Origin: Pseudomonadota bacterium
GTDB taxonomy: Bacteria; Pseudomonadota; Gammaproteobacteria; Steroidobacterales; Steroidobacteraceae
Direction: 5' to 3'
Length of the DNA stretch: 9,426 nt
NCBI GenBank assembly: GCA_021826035.1
Contig: JAKBBE010000109.1
Span: 1-9,426 of the forward strand
Below are positions 1-6,601 of this stretch, in pieces; the first letter of the stretch is position 1, and every line of letters begins with the position of its first letter. The notes beneath the pieces are model-generated. The model worked only from the letters and a program-made list of their open reading frames with translations. It searched no databases and was not told the origin of the DNA. Position numbers and translations under genes: made by a program.

Positions 1-563
1 GCGGCGCGCTGGTGGCTCTCGAGCGCCAACGCATCCTGCCGCTCGCGGGTGATGCCGAAGCGGGCGGCGACATTTTCCGCCGTGACGCCCATCAGGACCT
101 TCTCGAACGGATCGGTGAGGGCGCCATGGAGGCCGTCGACCAGCGCCGCATCCCCGAGACGCATCCCCCAGCGCATCGCCGGCGCCAGGAATGGCGCTCG
201 GCTCATCACCTCCGCGCCGCCGGCGATGGCCGCTTCGCACTCGCCGAGGGCGATCGCCTGGGCCGCCGAGACGACCGCCTGCAGACCCGAGCCGCACAGC
301 CGGTTGACGGTGAGGGCGGGTACTTCGACCGGCAAGCCGCCCCCGAGCGCCGCAAGACGCGCCAGGTAGGCATCGCGCGGCGCCGTGGGAATGACCTGCC
401 CGAATACGACGTGCCCGATCGAGGCGGCCGGCAGGGTGCTGCGCCGCAGCGCCTCGCGGGCCACCAGGGCCGCCAGATCCCCAGGCTCGCTGTGTCGCAG
501 GGCACCGCCGAATGACCCGATCGCGGTGCGAACCGCAGCAACGACGAACACGTCCATGCTCAT
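1..563 (-). CDS. Thiolase (acetyl-CoA acyltransferase family), N-terminal part, cut by window edge
   Basis: The 187 visible codons, starting MSMDVFVVAAVRTAIGSFGG, are the N-terminal half of a thiolase. The family condenses two acyl-CoAs or, in degradation, cleaves a 3-ketoacyl-CoA with CoA. The nucleophilic cysteine is visible as Cys90 in NRLCGSGLQA, followed by the GGAEVMSRAP segment at about 115-124. The catalytic His and second Cys near the C-terminus lie beyond the window, since the family is usually about 390 residues. The start at 563 overlaps the stop of the upstream dehydrogenase by one base (TGATG), which suggests coupled translation; a second Met (codon 3, at 557) is an alternative start. 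With the dehydrogenase it would form the last two steps of a beta-oxidation-like cycle. Degradative or biosynthetic direction and chain-length preference cannot be read from this part. The family call is firm. Confidence 0.93.
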   Translation of the reverse strand, partial: MSMDVFVVAAVRTAIGSFGGALRHSEPGDLAALVAREALRRSTLPAASIGHVVFGQVIPTAPRDAYLARLAALGGGLPVEVPALTVNRLCGSGLQAVVSAAQAIALGECEAAIAGGAEVMSRAPFLAPAMRWGMRLGDAALVDGLHGALTDPFEKVLMGVTAENVAARFGITRERQDALALESHQRA

Positions 564-1450
564 CACCCTCGATTCGCCGAGGCCCGCGCCTGTTCGACCT
601 CGAACCGGTACTGCTCGAAGCCGGTGGCCGGCACGCGCTCCTCGGCGCGTGCGCTGAGGGTGTCCCATTGGCGCAGCAGCGCCTCGGCCGACAGTTGCGC
701 ATCCGGCAGGTGAACCCCGTGCGTCATGGTCACGTGAGCACACTTGAAGCTGCCCGCGCCGGCGAGCACGATGCACTTGCTCGGCGCGGCCTCGCTGGCC
801 AGTGCGACGACGGCCGGGCTGACCCGCTCGGGGGCCAGGGCCGCCAGATCTTCCTCGGACCACAGCCCGGCCGTCATCGGGGTCGCGGCGCTCGGGGCAA
901 TGCAATTGACGCGGATGCCATCGCGCGCACCCTCCAGCGCCAGCGTCTGCATCAGCCCGACGAGCGCCATCTTGGCAGCCGAGTAGGCCGCCTGACCGAA
1001 GTTACCGTACAGACCCGAGGAGGACGTGGTGAAGATGATGCGGCCGTAGCCGCGTGACTTCATGTGCGGCCAAACGGCCTGGGTGCAGTGCACCGAGCCC
1101 ATCACGTGCACGTCGAGCACCAGGCGGAAGTCCGCCAGGTCCTGCTTTGCGAACGTCCGGTCACGCAGAATCCCGGCATTGTTGACCAGAATATCGACAC
1201 GGCCCCAGCGCTCGAGCGTCGCGGCCACCATCGCCTCGACGGAGCTGGGTTGCTGAACATTGGCGGCGCTGGCGAGCGCCTCGCCGCCGAGCTGCGCGAT
1301 GTCCTCACAGACCTGCGCGGCACTCGCCGGATCCAGGTCATTGACCACGACGCGTGCGCCGCTGCGGGCGAGGGCGAGGGCGTGTGCGCGGCCGAGGCCG
1401 CGGCCTGCGCCGGTGACAATGGCAACGCGTTCGGCAACTAATCTGCTCAT
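563..1450 (-). CDS. Short-chain dehydrogenase, MFE-2/HSD17B4-type 3-hydroxyacyl-CoA dehydrogenase
   Basis: A 295-residue SDR oxidoreductase. The Rossmann nucleotide-binding motif TGAGRGLG is at 13-20, with Asp38 at the end of strand 2 (VVVNDLD), which favours NAD(H). NNAG is at 90-93, the catalytic Ser is probably Ser143, and YSAAK gives Tyr156 and Lys160. The segment YGNFGQAAYSAAK and the DVHVMGS stretch, with His where many SDRs have Asn, resemble the dehydrogenase domain of peroxisomal multifunctional enzyme 2 (17beta-HSD type 4), which oxidises 3-hydroxyacyl-CoAs in beta-oxidation, including that of steroid side chains. The C-terminus (about 240-295) extends beyond a minimal 250-residue SDR, but no hydratase domain is fused. 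The start at 1450 is chosen because AGAGGA lies just upstream and the conserved fold begins there; the frame is open for 81 more codons upstream, but those do not look like protein. It overlaps the thiolase start by one base. The true substrate is not determinable. Confidence 0.9.
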   Translation of the reverse strand: MSRLVAERVAIVTGAGRGLGRAHALALARSGARVVVNDLDPASAAQVCEDIAQLGGEALASAANVQQPSSVEAMVAATLERWGRVDILVNNAGILRDRTFAKQDLADFRLVLDVHVMGSVHCTQAVWPHMKSRGYGRIIFTTSSSGLYGNFGQAAYSAAKMALVGLMQTLALEGARDGIRVNCIAPSAATPMTAGLWSEEDLAALAPERVSPAVVALASEAAPSKCIVLAGAGSFKCAHVTMTHGVHLPDAQLSAEALLRQWDTLSARAEERVPATGFEQYRFEVEQARASANRG

Positions 1451-1455
1451 AGGTT

Positions 1456-1461
1456 TCCTCT
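1456..1461 (-). promoter_or_regulatory. Shine-Dalgarno AGAGGA of the SDR gene
   Basis: On the minus strand AGAGGA sits five bases before the ATG at 1450. It decides the start, because the same frame stays open up to 1693 with no comparable ribosome site or family similarity there. Confidence 0.7.
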
Positions 1462-1563
1462 GTAGGCGAATCGGCCGGCTCACCCGCACCGCGCGCAGCG
1501 CTGCGGGAGGGCGGGCGTCAAAGTGTTCTGCGCAACTCGGTCGGCGAGTCGATCGTGACGGAT

Positions 1564-1583
1564 CGTGTGCAGTCATACACACG
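1564..1583. repeat. Inverted repeat CGTGTG-N8-CACACG, candidate operator
   Basis: A perfect 6-base dyad with an 8-base spacer (CAGTCATA), 20 bases in all. It lies 114 bases upstream of the SDR start and about 250 bases upstream of the receptor start. Size and place suit a dimeric repressor such as the TetR protein at 5737-6468. I found no second copy before the TetR gene or the esterase, so the link is inference; six-base dyads also arise by chance. Confidence 0.35.
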
Positions 1584-1613
1584 GGACTGAATGAGATATC
1601 CCGGTATGCGCGG

Positions 1614-1655
1614 TGCGCACGACAGCGTTCCCACGATTGTTCTGTCTGCGCACGA
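1614..1655. repeat. Nine-base direct repeat TGCGCACGA, two copies 33 bases apart
   Basis: Identical copies at 1614-1622 and 1647-1655. The first overlaps the palindrome GTGCGCAC (1613-1620). The 33-base period is close to three helical turns, so a protein could bind both on one DNA face. Whether they are binding sites is unknown. Confidence 0.3.
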
Positions 1656-1832
1656 AGCAGCGCTATACGCCGGATGAACGCGCCATTGACCATGGCTCAC
1701 AGTGACCCCCCACCGAGATGCCGACCAAAGATATTATTTCGCATGTGAATGAACTTGACAACCTTTCCGGTTGCTGAGAGTCTCTGCCGGCCGCCTCATC
1801 GGGTGCGGCATAAAAATACGTTGGGGGGTCCG

Positions 1833-4016
1833 ATGAAAATCTCGTCATTCGTGTGCGTTGCACTGGCGTTTGGCGGCGTGGCGTGCGCCGGGTCCAGCGT
1901 GGCGATCTCCAGCCAGACCGCGAGCGCGGATGCAGGCGCGCACGCCGAGTCCGGTGCGCGGCAAGCGCAGCCGGCGCTGGCCGAAGTGGTGGTGACAGCC
2001 GAGAAGCGAATCACGAATCTGCAGCGCACGGCGGTATCTGCCACCGTGCTCACGGGCATTCAGTTACTGCACTCCGGGGTCATCGACGTCGATCAGCTGG
2101 AGAATATCGCCCCCTCCCTCACGGTCAACGATTTCGGCCAGGGGGCGGACTTCAACATCCGCGGTATCGGCGAGGGCGAGCACAATACCCAGACTCAGCC
2201 GGGCGTCATCACGTACCGAGATGGCGTTGCGGATCTGAGCCTCGTTCCCAATGAGCCGTATTACGACATCTCCAGCATTCAGATTCTGCGTGGACCGCAG
2301 GGTACGTTCGCCGGTGAGAATTCGATCGGCGGGGCGGTCTACGTCACCGAGACGCCGCCCAGTCTCCACGGCCACCATGGTTATTTCATTGCCCAGTACG
2401 GCAACTACAACGACACCATGCTGCAAGGGGGCGTCAACATCCCGATCAGCAGCACCTTGGCGTCCCGGGTGTCCTTCTACGACGAGTATCGGGATTCCTT
2501 CTTCAATATCTCAGGGCCGTACACGGGTGGCAACGGAACGTTGAAGGAAACGGCCGTGCGCTACAGCCTGCTGTGGCAGCCCTCGCGCTCCCTGAGTGCG
2601 ATCTGGCGGAACGACTATGCGTACATTGACAGTGGTGGATACCCGGCGTCCCCGGCGACCGCGACTACGCCTCTGTACGACATCACTGCGAACGGTCCGC
2701 AGCTGGCAATCAATCAAATCGCGCGCTCCACGCTCAATGTCAATTACACCCTGCACTCGGGAATCACACTGCGCTCGATATCCGGAGTGCAGTATGGTCG
2801 GACGGCCTATAACGCCGATCTCGACGGCACGGACAAGCTGAACTACGTCTTCAAGGATCAGGTGCCTGGGCTGCTCTATTCGCAGGAATTCGACCTTATT
2901 TCACCCGCCAAGGGATTTATGACCTGGGTGGGAGGCGTGTATTACCAAGGACTCGATTACTACTATCCGTTGCGCAGCGGGTTTTACATCGGATATCCGC
3001 CCGGCGTATTCGATGAATATATCGAAGGAACCGTGCTGAACGACACTGCGGCGGCCTTCGGTCAGTTGAGCTTTCATTTCAATCACGGCGTCGAGTTTCA
3101 GCTCGGTATGCGCTATTCATACAATGATTCGACGAATAGAGTTCACATAGTGATCCCGCAGTTTTTCTACAATCAGCCGGATCACCAGACGGAACATGAT
3201 GATCGTTTGACGGGTAAGGCGGCATTGAGCTGGTCGGTGAATGCGTCGAACTACCTGTATGCATTCGTTGCGACTGGATATAAGCAGGGTGGGCTGAATA
3301 CGCCGATCGGAACGCAGTTGCAGAAGCCGTTCCGCGCCGAGTACGTGACGGATTATGAGCTCGGATGGAAGGGCTCGGCGCTGCACGATCATGTTCGGAT
3401 GCAGCTCGATGGATATTACGACAAGTACAACAACTTCCAGGTCACGATCGGCGACCCCATGTTGCCGACGCAGTCGCTGGAGATCAATAATCCGTCGCCC
3501 TCAACGCTGTATGGCGTCGAGGCGTCGCTGCAGGCGCTGTTCGGTAGCTTCTCGGTGAACGCAAACGCGGCGTACAACCATTCGAGCCTCGGTTTGTTCT
3601 TTGCCAACGATCCGCGCATTCCGGGTGGCCAGACCTGCGCGCCGCTCAGCGGTCCGGCAACGGCAAGTTGCGTGAATCTTGCCGGACACCCGCAGACCTA
3701 TGCGCCGAAGCTGACCTATAACGTCAGTGCGCAGTATGTGTTCAATCTGGGTCGCGGACGCACAATCACGACGCGGGCGAACTATTCGCATGTGGGCTCG
3801 CAGTGGGCGACGTTGTTCGATAACGCACCGCTCGGAGACTTCCTGGGCGCCAGGGATTTGCTGTCGGCGCAGATTTCCTACGGTCGCGGGTCATGGTCGC
3901 TGACGGCCTACGGAACGAATCTCACCAATGATCAGTACGTGAGCGCCATGATGTCGCAGCTGCGCTACGCAGGATATCCGCGGCAGTTCGGGCTTCGCTT
4001 CATGAAGACATTTTGA
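1833..4016 (+). CDS. TonB-dependent outer-membrane receptor
   Basis: A 727-residue TonB-dependent receptor, which would import a substrate across the outer membrane using energy passed from the inner membrane by TonB-ExbB-ExbD. It has a signal peptide (MKISSFVCVALAFGG and on, cleavage somewhere in about 20-32), a TonB-box-like EVVVTA at 51-56, a plug at about 60-175 with LRGPQGTFAGENSIGGAVYV (152-171), and then a beta-barrel. Typical barrel segments are GYKQGGLNT (482-490), YELGWKG (508-514) and a C-terminal strand ending in Phe (RQFGLRFMKTF). The only mature cysteines, Cys602 and Cys613, probably form a disulfide in an outer loop. The start at 1833 is preferred over the open frame from 1749 because the signal peptide begins there; the ribosome site is only a G-run (1823-1828). 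The class resembles receptors of alpha- and gammaproteobacteria tied to organic substrates rather than a recognisable siderophore receptor, but ligand cannot be read from sequence. Its codons are visibly richer in A/T than the neighbours'. Confidence 0.95.
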   Translation: MKISSFVCVALAFGGVACAGSSVAISSQTASADAGAHAESGARQAQPALAEVVVTAEKRITNLQRTAVSATVLTGIQLLHSGVIDVDQLENIAPSLTVNDFGQGADFNIRGIGEGEHNTQTQPGVITYRDGVADLSLVPNEPYYDISSIQILRGPQGTFAGENSIGGAVYVTETPPSLHGHHGYFIAQYGNYNDTMLQGGVNIPISSTLASRVSFYDEYRDSFFNISGPYTGGNGTLKETAVRYSLLWQPSRSLSAIWRNDYAYIDSGGYPASPATATTPLYDITANGPQLAINQIARSTLNVNYTLHSGITLRSISGVQYGRTAYNADLDGTDKLNYVFKDQVPGLLYSQEFDLISPAKGFMTWVGGVYYQGLDYYYPLRSGFYIGYPPGVFDEYIEGTVLNDTAAAFGQLSFHFNHGVEFQLGMRYSYNDSTNRVHIVIPQFFYNQPDHQTEHDDRLTGKAALSWSVNASNYLYAFVATGYKQGGLNTPIGTQLQKPFRAEYVTDYELGWKGSALHDHVRMQLDGYYDKYNNFQVTIGDPMLPTQSLEINNPSPSTLYGVEASLQALFGSFSVNANAAYNHSSLGLFFANDPRIPGGQTCAPLSGPATASCVNLAGHPQTYAPKLTYNVSAQYVFNLGRGRTITTRANYSHVGSQWATLFDNAPLGDFLGARDLLSAQISYGRGSWSLTAYGTNLTNDQYVSAMMSQLRYAGYPRQFGLRFMKTF

Positions 4017-4082
4017 GGGAGCCGGCGCGGCAGAGGCGGGGCGGCGGCATGATCGAGTTTCGATGAGGGCGTGGATCGCGCG

Positions 4083-5660
4083 ATGCAGCAGTATGCGTTG
4101 ACGGTGGAGAAGTTTCTCGACCACGCCGCCAAGTGGCATGGTCGGACCGAGGTGGTGTGCGCAGGCGGCAATGGCGTCGTCAACCGCATCGCCTATGCCC
4201 GGCTCGGGGAGCGCTGCCGTCGGCTGGCTGGAGGACTGCGCACCTTCGGTCCGCCGCCCGGGGAGCGGATCGCGACACTGGCGTGGAACAGTGCGGATCA
4301 TCTGGCCGTGCTGTACGCGGTGATGGGCGCCGGATTGGTCTGCCACACCCTCAATCCGCGCTTGAGCATGAGTCATCTCGCCGAGATGGTGAATGAAGCG
4401 CAGGACCGTTGGCTCGTGGTCGGTGCAGGCCTGCAGCCGCTCGCCGGGGAGCTTCTGCGGCGCTGCCGCAGCATCGAGCACGTGATGTTGCTCGACGGGG
4501 AGGTTGCGGATGCCACTGCGGGGACGGCGGCCACCTGGAGCACGTTGGCGCAGGTCGAGCAACGCTGCGGTGATGCGGCGGGTTGGGCGAGACTCGAGGA
4601 GGAGTGGCCGGCAGGCCTGTGCTACACCTCGGGAACGGTCGGCAGTCCGCGCGGGGTGCTGTATACCCACCGTTCGAACTACCTGCACACCCTCAGAGCG
4701 CTCCAGGCCGATGCGATCGCGCTCACGGCGGCCGACTCGGTGCTGGTGGCGGTGCCGATGTTTCACGCCAATGGCTGGGGGTTCCCGTTCGCCGCACCGG
4801 CGGTCGGCGCCAAGATGGTGTTGCCGGGGCGAAGTACCGACCCGGCACATCTGCGTCATCTGATTCGAACGGAGAACGTGACCGTCGCAGCGGCCGTGCA
4901 GACCGTATGGCTCGGGCTGGTCGAGCTGCTCGAGCGGGAAGGCGGCGAGCTGCCCTCGCTGAAGCGCATTCTCATCGGCGGCTCACATTGCCCGCAGTCG
5001 CTGCTGGTGCGACTCGAGGCGCGACTTGGCGCACGCGTGCAGACCAGCTGGGGCATGACAGAGCTCTCGCCGCTCGGCACCATCGAGGCGCCGGATCTGC
5101 CACCGCGCTCGACGGGGCGCGCCGCGGGTCGGCCGGTGATGGGGCTCGATCTGAAATTGGTCGATGCCGACGGGCGCACACTGCCCGAGCAGCGCGGGGT
5201 GGTCGGGCATCTGCGCGTCAAGGGTGCGAGCGTCGCGGAGCGGTATTTCAACGACGAGGCGCCCGCGCTCGATGAGGAGGGGTACTTCGATACCGGCGAC
5301 CTCGGGTTCATCGACACCGAGGGGAACCTCGCCATCACCGGGCGCGCGAAGGATCTGATCAAGTCCGGTGGCGAGTGGATCAATCCGCGCGAGATCGAGG
5401 ACATCGTCAGCGCGCTGCCCGGTGTTGGACTCGTGGCCGTCGTCGGACGGCCGGATGCGAAGTGGGGCGAGCGGCCGGTGCTGGTCGTGGAGCCGCGCGC
5501 CCAGCAGGCATTGCGCAGTGAGGCGATCCTGGAGAGTCTGCGCGGGAGGATTCCCTCGTGGTGGGTGCCGGATCGCGTGGTATTGGTGGAGAAAATGCCA
5601 TTGGCCGCCACCGGCAAGATCGACAAGAAGCGTCTGCGCGAGCGGGTTGCGGAGGGCTAG
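4083..5660 (+). CDS. AMP-dependent acyl-CoA ligase (AlkK/FadD type)
   Basis: A 525-residue adenylate-forming enzyme that should activate a carboxylic acid to its CoA thioester through an acyl-AMP. Core motifs are complete: P-loop YTSGTVGSPRGV (181-192), VPMFHANGWGFPFAAPAVGA (224-243) typical of medium/long-chain acyl-CoA synthetases of the AlkK kind, SWGMTELSP (322-330), YFDTGDLG (401-408), GRAKDLIKSGGEWINP (420-435) and PLAATGKIDKK with the catalytic Lys at 512. In the P-loop the usual second Thr is Val and the usual Lys is Arg. ATG 4083 is chosen because the family begins near MQQYALTVEKFLDHAAKWHG; GTG at 4071 is possible but only one base follows its GAGGG. A small ATCGA-GTT-TCGAT dyad (4052-4064) touches this ribosome site. 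It starts 66 bases after the receptor stop, so co-transcription is likely. The substrate could be a fatty acid or a steroid or terpenoid side-chain acid. Confidence 0.93.
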   Translation: MQQYALTVEKFLDHAAKWHGRTEVVCAGGNGVVNRIAYARLGERCRRLAGGLRTFGPPPGERIATLAWNSADHLAVLYAVMGAGLVCHTLNPRLSMSHLAEMVNEAQDRWLVVGAGLQPLAGELLRRCRSIEHVMLLDGEVADATAGTAATWSTLAQVEQRCGDAAGWARLEEEWPAGLCYTSGTVGSPRGVLYTHRSNYLHTLRALQADAIALTAADSVLVAVPMFHANGWGFPFAAPAVGAKMVLPGRSTDPAHLRHLIRTENVTVAAAVQTVWLGLVELLEREGGELPSLKRILIGGSHCPQSLLVRLEARLGARVQTSWGMTELSPLGTIEAPDLPPRSTGRAAGRPVMGLDLKLVDADGRTLPEQRGVVGHLRVKGASVAERYFNDEAPALDEEGYFDTGDLGFIDTEGNLAITGRAKDLIKSGGEWINPREIEDIVSALPGVGLVAVVGRPDAKWGERPVLVVEPRAQQALRSEAILESLRGRIPSWWVPDRVVLVEKMPLAATGKIDKKRLRERVAEG

Positions 5661-5736
5661 GTTGTGACCGCATCGGTTCGGCGATTAGTGGTACTCTTCG
5701 ATCTCGAATTGCTGCTTTTCGTCGAAGGTTGCGCAG

Positions 5737-6468
5737 ATGGCCAAGCGTCTTACGAGCAAGCACAAGACCCGCACCAAAGCGGAACAGCGGGCCGAGACTC
5801 TCGAGCGCATGTTGGATGCAGCCGAGTATCTGTTCTCCAAGCACGGTTTGAACGGCGTGACCTTGCGCGATGTGGCCCTGAAGGTGGGCGTGCACACCTC
5901 GCTGATGCATTATTATTTCGTCGACAAGCGCCGGCTGTTCGAGGCGGTATTCACGCGCCGGGCGGGCACGACCAGCAGCCGAAGGCTCGATGCGCTCGAT
6001 CACTACGAGCGCGAGTGCGGTGGCGCACCGACGGTGGAAGGGGCGCTGCGCGCCTTTCTCGACACGGATCTCGATCTGTACATCAATGGCGGCGAGGGCT
6101 GGCGGAATTTCGCGGCGTTCGCTGCGCAGGTGAGCAACTCCCCGGAAGGAGCTGCCATGATGGACCTGCACTTCAATCCGGTGGTGCTGAAGTTGATCGG
6201 CATTCTGAAGAAGGCGCTGCCGGGCTGTTCCGATGCCGACATCTTCTGGGGCTACGACTTCGTCAGCGGTGCGTTTCTGCACGTGCTGGGTCGCACCGGC
6301 CGTATCGATCACCTGTCCGGTGGAATCTGCCAATCCGAGGACTTCGCGGCCGTGAAGGACCGTCTGGCCCGCTTCATGGCCGCCGGCCTGAGCGCACTGT
6401 GCGTTCAGCCGAGTCGAGCCGCCAAGCCGCGCAAGAGCGCGGCAGTGCGCAAAAAGAACGCCCGTTGA
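5737..6468 (+). CDS. TetR-family transcriptional regulator
   Basis: A 243-residue regulator with the TetR DNA-binding domain near the N-terminus: RMLDAAEYLFSKHGLNGVTL (24-43) leads into the helix-turn-helix at about 42-61, ending in HTSLMHYYFVDKRRLFEAVF, the usual TetR signature. The rest (about 80-220) is the helical ligand-binding and dimer domain, which is poorly conserved and does not reveal the inducer. The protein is longer than the usual 190-220 residues because it has a basic N-terminal extension (KRLTSKHKTRTKAEQR) and a Lys/Arg/Ala-rich tail (about 226-243, RAAKPRKSAAVRKKNAR). GAAGG at 5724-5728 lies eight bases before the ATG. It sits 76 bases after the ligase and before the esterase on the same strand, so it probably controls this cluster, perhaps through the dyad at 1564-1583. 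That target is inference. Confidence 0.93.
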   Translation: MAKRLTSKHKTRTKAEQRAETLERMLDAAEYLFSKHGLNGVTLRDVALKVGVHTSLMHYYFVDKRRLFEAVFTRRAGTTSSRRLDALDHYERECGGAPTVEGALRAFLDTDLDLYINGGEGWRNFAAFAAQVSNSPEGAAMMDLHFNPVVLKLIGILKKALPGCSDADIFWGYDFVSGAFLHVLGRTGRIDHLSGGICQSEDFAAVKDRLARFMAAGLSALCVQPSRAAKPRKSAAVRKKNAR

Positions 6469-6601
6469 ACGACGCCTACCGCGTCGCGCAACAGAGCCCT
6501 TCGCAGTGCCTCGCGTGTGACCGGTGGAACGATGGCTGGGGCCGCACCCGCCCGATGGTGCGCGATGCTCGTGGCACTGCATTCCCGGGGACCCTGAAGC
6601 A

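Larger units (their letters stand above)
1451..1832. promoter_or_regulatory. Divergent intergenic control region between SDR and TonB receptor
   Basis: These 382 bases separate the leftward SDR-thiolase pair from the rightward receptor cluster and must hold both promoters. I see a six-base inverted repeat with an 8-base spacer (1564-1583), a nine-base direct repeat TGCGCACGA (1614-1622 and 1647-1655), a perfect -35-like TTGACA (1755-1760) without a good -10 at 16-18 bases, and an A/T-rich stretch including TATTAT (1732-1737) without a matching -35. No convincing sigma70 promoter can be named on either strand, so activator-dependent or alternative-sigma transcription is possible. No small gene is recognisable. 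Confidence 0.6.

Noticed and set aside
12..1057. Long plus-strand open frames across 12-515 and 512-1057
   Set aside because: They lie antisense to clear thiolase and SDR coding, have Arg/Gly/Ala-rich composition and no domain.
1451..1693. An 81-residue N-terminal extension of the SDR
   Set aside because: No ribosome site or family similarity upstream, whereas AGAGGA precedes the ATG at 1450 where the fold begins.
1755..1760. TTGACA as -35 of the receptor promoter
   Set aside because: Perfect hexamer but no -10-like sequence at 16-18 bases downstream (GAGTCT region), so not called alone.
1833..1890. Lipoprotein signal (GVAC) in the receptor
   Set aside because: The -3 residue is Gly rather than Leu-like, and TonB receptors are not lipid-anchored; an ordinary signal peptide is simpler.
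3891..4859. 322-residue minus-strand open frame
   Set aside because: Opposite the receptor end and ligase start, both firmly identified; the translation is a low-complexity mirror of GC-rich codons.
5407..6582. 391-residue minus-strand open frame
   Set aside because: Opposite the ligase C-terminus and TetR gene; His/Arg/Gln-rich shadow with no motif.
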